This document shows positions 61,414 to 64,000 of a DNA stretch of 64,000 nucleotides, piece after piece. A program made the translations under genes and the position numbers. The stretch is from Nesterenkonia lutea. Its GTDB lineage: Bacteria; Actinomycetota; Actinomycetes; Actinomycetales; Micrococcaceae. The stretch is taken from assembly GCF_014873955.1 (NCBI RefSeq), contig NZ_JADBED010000001.1, forward strand, positions 62,001-126,000. Direction: 5' to 3'. Under the pieces are notes generated by a model, which ran no database searches, was not told the origin of the DNA, and saw only the letters and a program-made list of their open reading frames with translations. Within the stretch, counting starts at the first letter, position 1. Each line of letters begins with the position of its first letter.

Positions 61414-61419
61414 AGTCTA
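61414..61419 (-). promoter_or_regulatory. -10 box for the SUKH-like/HIT operon, leaderless type
   Basis: TAGACT on the minus strand, 6 bases before the ATG at 61407. Confidence 0.5.
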
Positions 61420-61506
61420 GAAGACCGGGAACATCCCCACGGGCCGCGTGCGTTCACTCCAATACGGCATACTGTGCTGAGTTAATCGATCAGAAGGAAC
61501 CTACCC

Positions 61507-62946
61507 GTGTCCCAGAATTCCTCGCAGCGGCCGGCAGACCGAGCCATCCGAGTCGCCGTCGTCGGAGCCGGCCCCGCAGGTGTCTATGCCTCTGACATCC
61601 TGGCCAAGGCGCAGAAGAAGAGCGACTTCGAGTTCAGCATCGATCTCTATGACCGGTATCCCGCCCCCTTCGGGCTGATCCGCTACGGAGTCGCGCCGGA
61701 CCATCCGCGGATCAAGGGCATCGTGAAGGCCCTGCACAAGGTCCTCGATCGTGGCGACATCCGACTCATCGGCAATGTGAACATCGGCGAGGATCTCAGC
61801 ATCGAGGACCTCCGCCGGCACTACGACGCCGTGATCTTCGCCACCGGCGCCATCAAGGACGCCGAGCTGAACATTCCCGGCATCGAGCTCGAGGGAAGCT
61901 TCGGCGCCGCAGACTTCGTCTCCTGGTACGACGGGCACCCCGATTATCCCCGCGACTGGCCGCTGACCGCCGAGCAGGTGGCGGTCATCGGCAACGGCAA
62001 CGTCGCCCTGGACGTGGCCCGGGTGCTCTCCAAGCACCCCGAGGACATGCTCACCACCGAGATCCCCGAGAACGTCTACGCGGGGCTGAAGACCTCCCCG
62101 GTCACCGATGTGCACATCTTCGGTCGGCGCGGCCCCGCGCAGGTGAAGTTCACCCCCCTCGAGCTGCGCGAGCTCTCGCACAGCAAGGACGTGGACATCG
62201 TCCTCTACGAGGAGGACTTCGACTTCGATGAGGGCTCCGACGAGGCGATCAAGACCAACAACCAGGTCAAGACCATGGTCAACACCCTGGGCAACTGGCT
62301 TCTCGAGCAGGAGGAGCGGGAGGCGGAGGCCTCGCGCAAGCTGCATCTGCACTTCCTGCAGCAGCCGGTCGAGATCCTCGAGGGCACCGATGCGAACGGT
62401 CAGGGCACCGGGGCCGTGGCGGGCGTGCGCTTCGAGCGCATGGAGCTCGACGGCACCGGCAATGTCCGCGGCACCGGAGAGTTTCAGGACTATGCGGTCC
62501 AGGCCGTCTACCGCGCTGTGGGCTACCTCGGTTCGGAGATCGCCGGGCTGCCCTTCGACGAGAAGCGCGGAGTGCTGGTCAATGAGGCCGGCCGGGTCCT
62601 CGACGACGCAGGTCACCACGTCCCCGGCATCTACGCCACCGGATGGATCAAGCGCGGCCCCGTGGGACTGATCGGGCACACCAAGGGCGACGCGCTGGAG
62701 ACCATCGGATGCCTTCTGGAGGACCTCCACCACCTGCCGGTGGCCGAGGCCCCGGCCGAGGATGCCGTGATCGAGCTGCTCGAGTCCCGCGGCGTGGAAT
62801 ACACCACCTGGGAGGGCTGGCAGAAGCTCGACGCCCACGAGATCTCACTGGGGGAGTTCTACGGACCGCTGCCCGACGGCGGCGCCCGTGAGCGGGTCAA
62901 GGTCGTCGAGCGCGAGGACATGATCCGCATATCGCGCGAGAGCTGA
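61507..62946 (+). CDS. fprA: ferredoxin/adrenodoxin-type NADP+ reductase
   Basis: 479-residue FAD enzyme of the adrenodoxin-reductase/FprA family that passes electrons between NADPH and ferredoxins. FAD site RVAVVGAGPAGVYASD at the N-terminus, APFGLIRYGVAPDHP signature, NADP site VAVIGNGNVALDVARVL near residue 160, and the second FAD contact GWIKRGPVGLIGHTKGDA. GTG start at 61507 with AGAAGGA upstream. Confidence 0.93.
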   Translation: MSQNSSQRPADRAIRVAVVGAGPAGVYASDILAKAQKKSDFEFSIDLYDRYPAPFGLIRYGVAPDHPRIKGIVKALHKVLDRGDIRLIGNVNIGEDLSIEDLRRHYDAVIFATGAIKDAELNIPGIELEGSFGAADFVSWYDGHPDYPRDWPLTAEQVAVIGNGNVALDVARVLSKHPEDMLTTEIPENVYAGLKTSPVTDVHIFGRRGPAQVKFTPLELRELSHSKDVDIVLYEEDFDFDEGSDEAIKTNNQVKTMVNTLGNWLLEQEEREAEASRKLHLHFLQQPVEILEGTDANGQGTGAVAGVRFERMELDGTGNVRGTGEFQDYAVQAVYRAVGYLGSEIAGLPFDEKRGVLVNEAGRVLDDAGHHVPGIYATGWIKRGPVGLIGHTKGDALETIGCLLEDLHHLPVAEAPAEDAVIELLESRGVEYTTWEGWQKLDAHEISLGEFYGPLPDGGARERVKVVEREDMIRISRES

Positions 62947-62977
62947 GCCACGGCTCAGCTCCACGCCGGTGGCGGCG

Positions 62978-63022
62978 TGGCGCGCCGGCGGCTGTATGGC
63001 GCGGCTGGCGCGCCGGCGGCTG
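62978..63022. repeat. short GC-rich direct repeat
   Basis: TGGCGCGCCGGCGGCTG occurs at 62978-62994 and 63006-63022, between the reductase stop and its terminator. Confidence 0.6.
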
Positions 63023-63039
63023 AGCGGCACACCCGCAGC

Positions 63040-63085
63040 GCATGAAGATGCCCCCTCGCCATCCGGCCAGGGGGCATCTTCATGC
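63040..63085. terminator. bidirectional terminator between fprA and htpX
   Basis: Perfect 17-base inverted repeat GCATGAAGATGCCCCCT with a 12-base loop, between convergent genes, 9 bases from the htpX stop. Confidence 0.8.
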
Positions 63086-63093
63086 CTGGTGAA

Positions 63094-63975
63094 TCAGCTC
63101 TGGCTGTAGCCGGCCATCGACTCCAGCCGGGCGATCCGCTCCGGCATCGGCGGGTGGGTGCTGAAGAGCTTCTTGGCCCTGGCGCCGAAGGGGTTGGCGA
63201 TCATCATGTGGGCGTGCGCGTCGTGCTTGGGGTCCTCCCGGAGCGGGTAGCGGGAGATGCCTCGCTCCAGCTTGTCCAGCGCCGAGGCCAGGGCCAGCGG
63301 GTCTCCGGTCAGGGCCGCGCCGTCGGCGTCTGCGTCGTACTCGCGGGTCCGGCTCACCGCCATCTGGATCAGGCTGGCCGCGATCGGCATCAGGAACACC
63401 GCGAGGATCGCTCCCACCAGGGCCAGGGGATTGCCGCCCTGGTTGTTGCCGCGTCCGCCGCCGAAGAGCAGGAAGAACTGGCTGATGGTGGTGAGGAAGC
63501 CGGCCACGGCCGCGGCCACCGAGGAGATCAGGATGTCTCGGTTGTAGACATGCATCAGCTCGTGACCGGTGACTCCGCGCAGCTCCCGCTCGTCGAGCAG
63601 GTTCAGGATGCCCTCGGTGAAGCAGACCACGCCATTGGCAGGATCACGCCCGGTGGCGAAGGCGTTCGGGGTGGGGGCCGGCGCGATGAAGATCCGCGGG
63701 GCGGGCTGCTGAGCGCGCTGCGCCAGCTCCTCGACCATCGCATAGAGCTGCGGGGCCTGCTCCCGGGTCACCGGATAGGCCTTCATGGCGCGCAGTGCGA
63801 TCTTGTCCGAGTTCCAGTAGGAGTAGGCGACCGAGACCAGGCCGATCAGCCCGAAGACGAAGATCAGCGCAGGGGTCTGGGTGGCGTAGGCGATCACTGC
63901 GCCGACCAGCAGCAGCATCGCGAAGAGGAACGCGAGCAGACCTGCTGTGCGCAGCCGTCCGTGGTGCTGGTGCAT
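63094..63975 (-). CDS. htpX: HtpX-family M48 membrane metalloprotease
   Basis: 293-residue zinc protease that degrades misfolded membrane proteins. Two N-terminal transmembrane helices (about 11-30 and 35-52), the zinc motif HELMH in GVTGHELMHVYNRD near residue 145, the downstream Glu ligand in RTREYDADADG, and two further helices around 150-200. AAGGAGAGTC precedes the ATG at 63975, so unlike many neighbours it has a normal ribosome site. Confidence 0.93.
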   Translation of the reverse strand: MHQHHGRLRTAGLLAFLFAMLLLVGAVIAYATQTPALIFVFGLIGLVSVAYSYWNSDKIALRAMKAYPVTREQAPQLYAMVEELAQRAQQPAPRIFIAPAPTPNAFATGRDPANGVVCFTEGILNLLDERELRGVTGHELMHVYNRDILISSVAAAVAGFLTTISQFFLLFGGGRGNNQGGNPLALVGAILAVFLMPIAASLIQMAVSRTREYDADADGAALTGDPLALASALDKLERGISRYPLREDPKHDAHAHMMIANPFGARAKKLFSTHPPMPERIARLESMAGYSQS

Positions 63976-64000
63976 TGACTCTCCTTGGAGGGTTCAGGGT

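Noticed and set aside
1-64000. tRNA, rRNA, riboswitch and integrase genes
   Set aside because: None was recognised by eye on either strand; a covariance-model scan would be needed to exclude small RNAs.

Overview
The window is a high-GC actinobacterial chromosome segment. Gene content and order point to the Micrococcaceae (a Nesterenkonia- or Arthrobacter-like organism). I infer this from gene families, not from a marker gene, and no rRNA or tRNA was seen. The core gene order runs phosphatase, TlpA-like thioredoxin, ccdA, resB, ccsB, menA, menE, menB, menC, menD, menF, menG and polyprenyl diphosphate synthase. It resembles the respiratory cluster around menA-menD of mycobacteria and other actinobacteria. 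The products build c-type cytochromes (System II) and menaquinone, so the theme is the respiratory chain.

Layout. Positions 1-9000 hold mixed housekeeping genes: a VIT-type metal transporter cut by the window edge, an inositol-phosphatase-family enzyme, an App1-type phosphatase, a GT4 glycosyltransferase, a TauE/SafE transporter, a DUF6350/PerM-like membrane protein, purN, and a Gly/Pro/Tyr-rich membrane protein. Positions 9192-14293 are a histidine phosphatase followed by the cytochrome c maturation operon, whose four genes are joined by TGATG overlaps. Positions 14326-17789 carry DUF4229, a PLDc_N protein, and the menE-menA operon on the minus strand.

From about 17800 to 40530 a long accessory block separates menE from menB. 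It is rich in stress-type genes: PRC-barrel/DUF2382, a formate/nitrite-type channel, an ATP-grasp/CocE-hydrolase pair, two KGG-motif (GsiB-like) proteins, a phospholipase-D-like synthase, a CBS protein, manganese catalase, hemerythrin, a Na+/H+ antiporter, a molybdopterin oxidoreductase with a small partner, an HPP protein and a metallophosphatase. It also holds two insertion sequences (IS110-type, frameshifted, and IS481-type, intact with clean target duplication). Beside the IS481 lies a strip of truncated relatives of four genes that exist intact elsewhere in the block.

From 40539 to 60405 menaquinone genes (menB, menC, menD, menF, menG, prenyl synthase) are interleaved with a TenA protein, a methyltransferase/oligopeptidase pair, a two-component system next to a fatty acid desaturase, two PAP2 phosphatases, an AGCS symporter and an MBL-fold hydrolase. 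The window ends with HIT and SUKH-like proteins, a ferredoxin-NADP reductase and an HtpX protease.

The two parts also differ in expression signals. Many core genes have a TANNNT -10 box ending only 6-8 bases before the start codon and no Shine-Dalgarno site, which suggests leaderless transcripts. Most accessory stress genes have leaders with strong GGAGG-type ribosome sites, and several have recognisable -35/-10 pairs.
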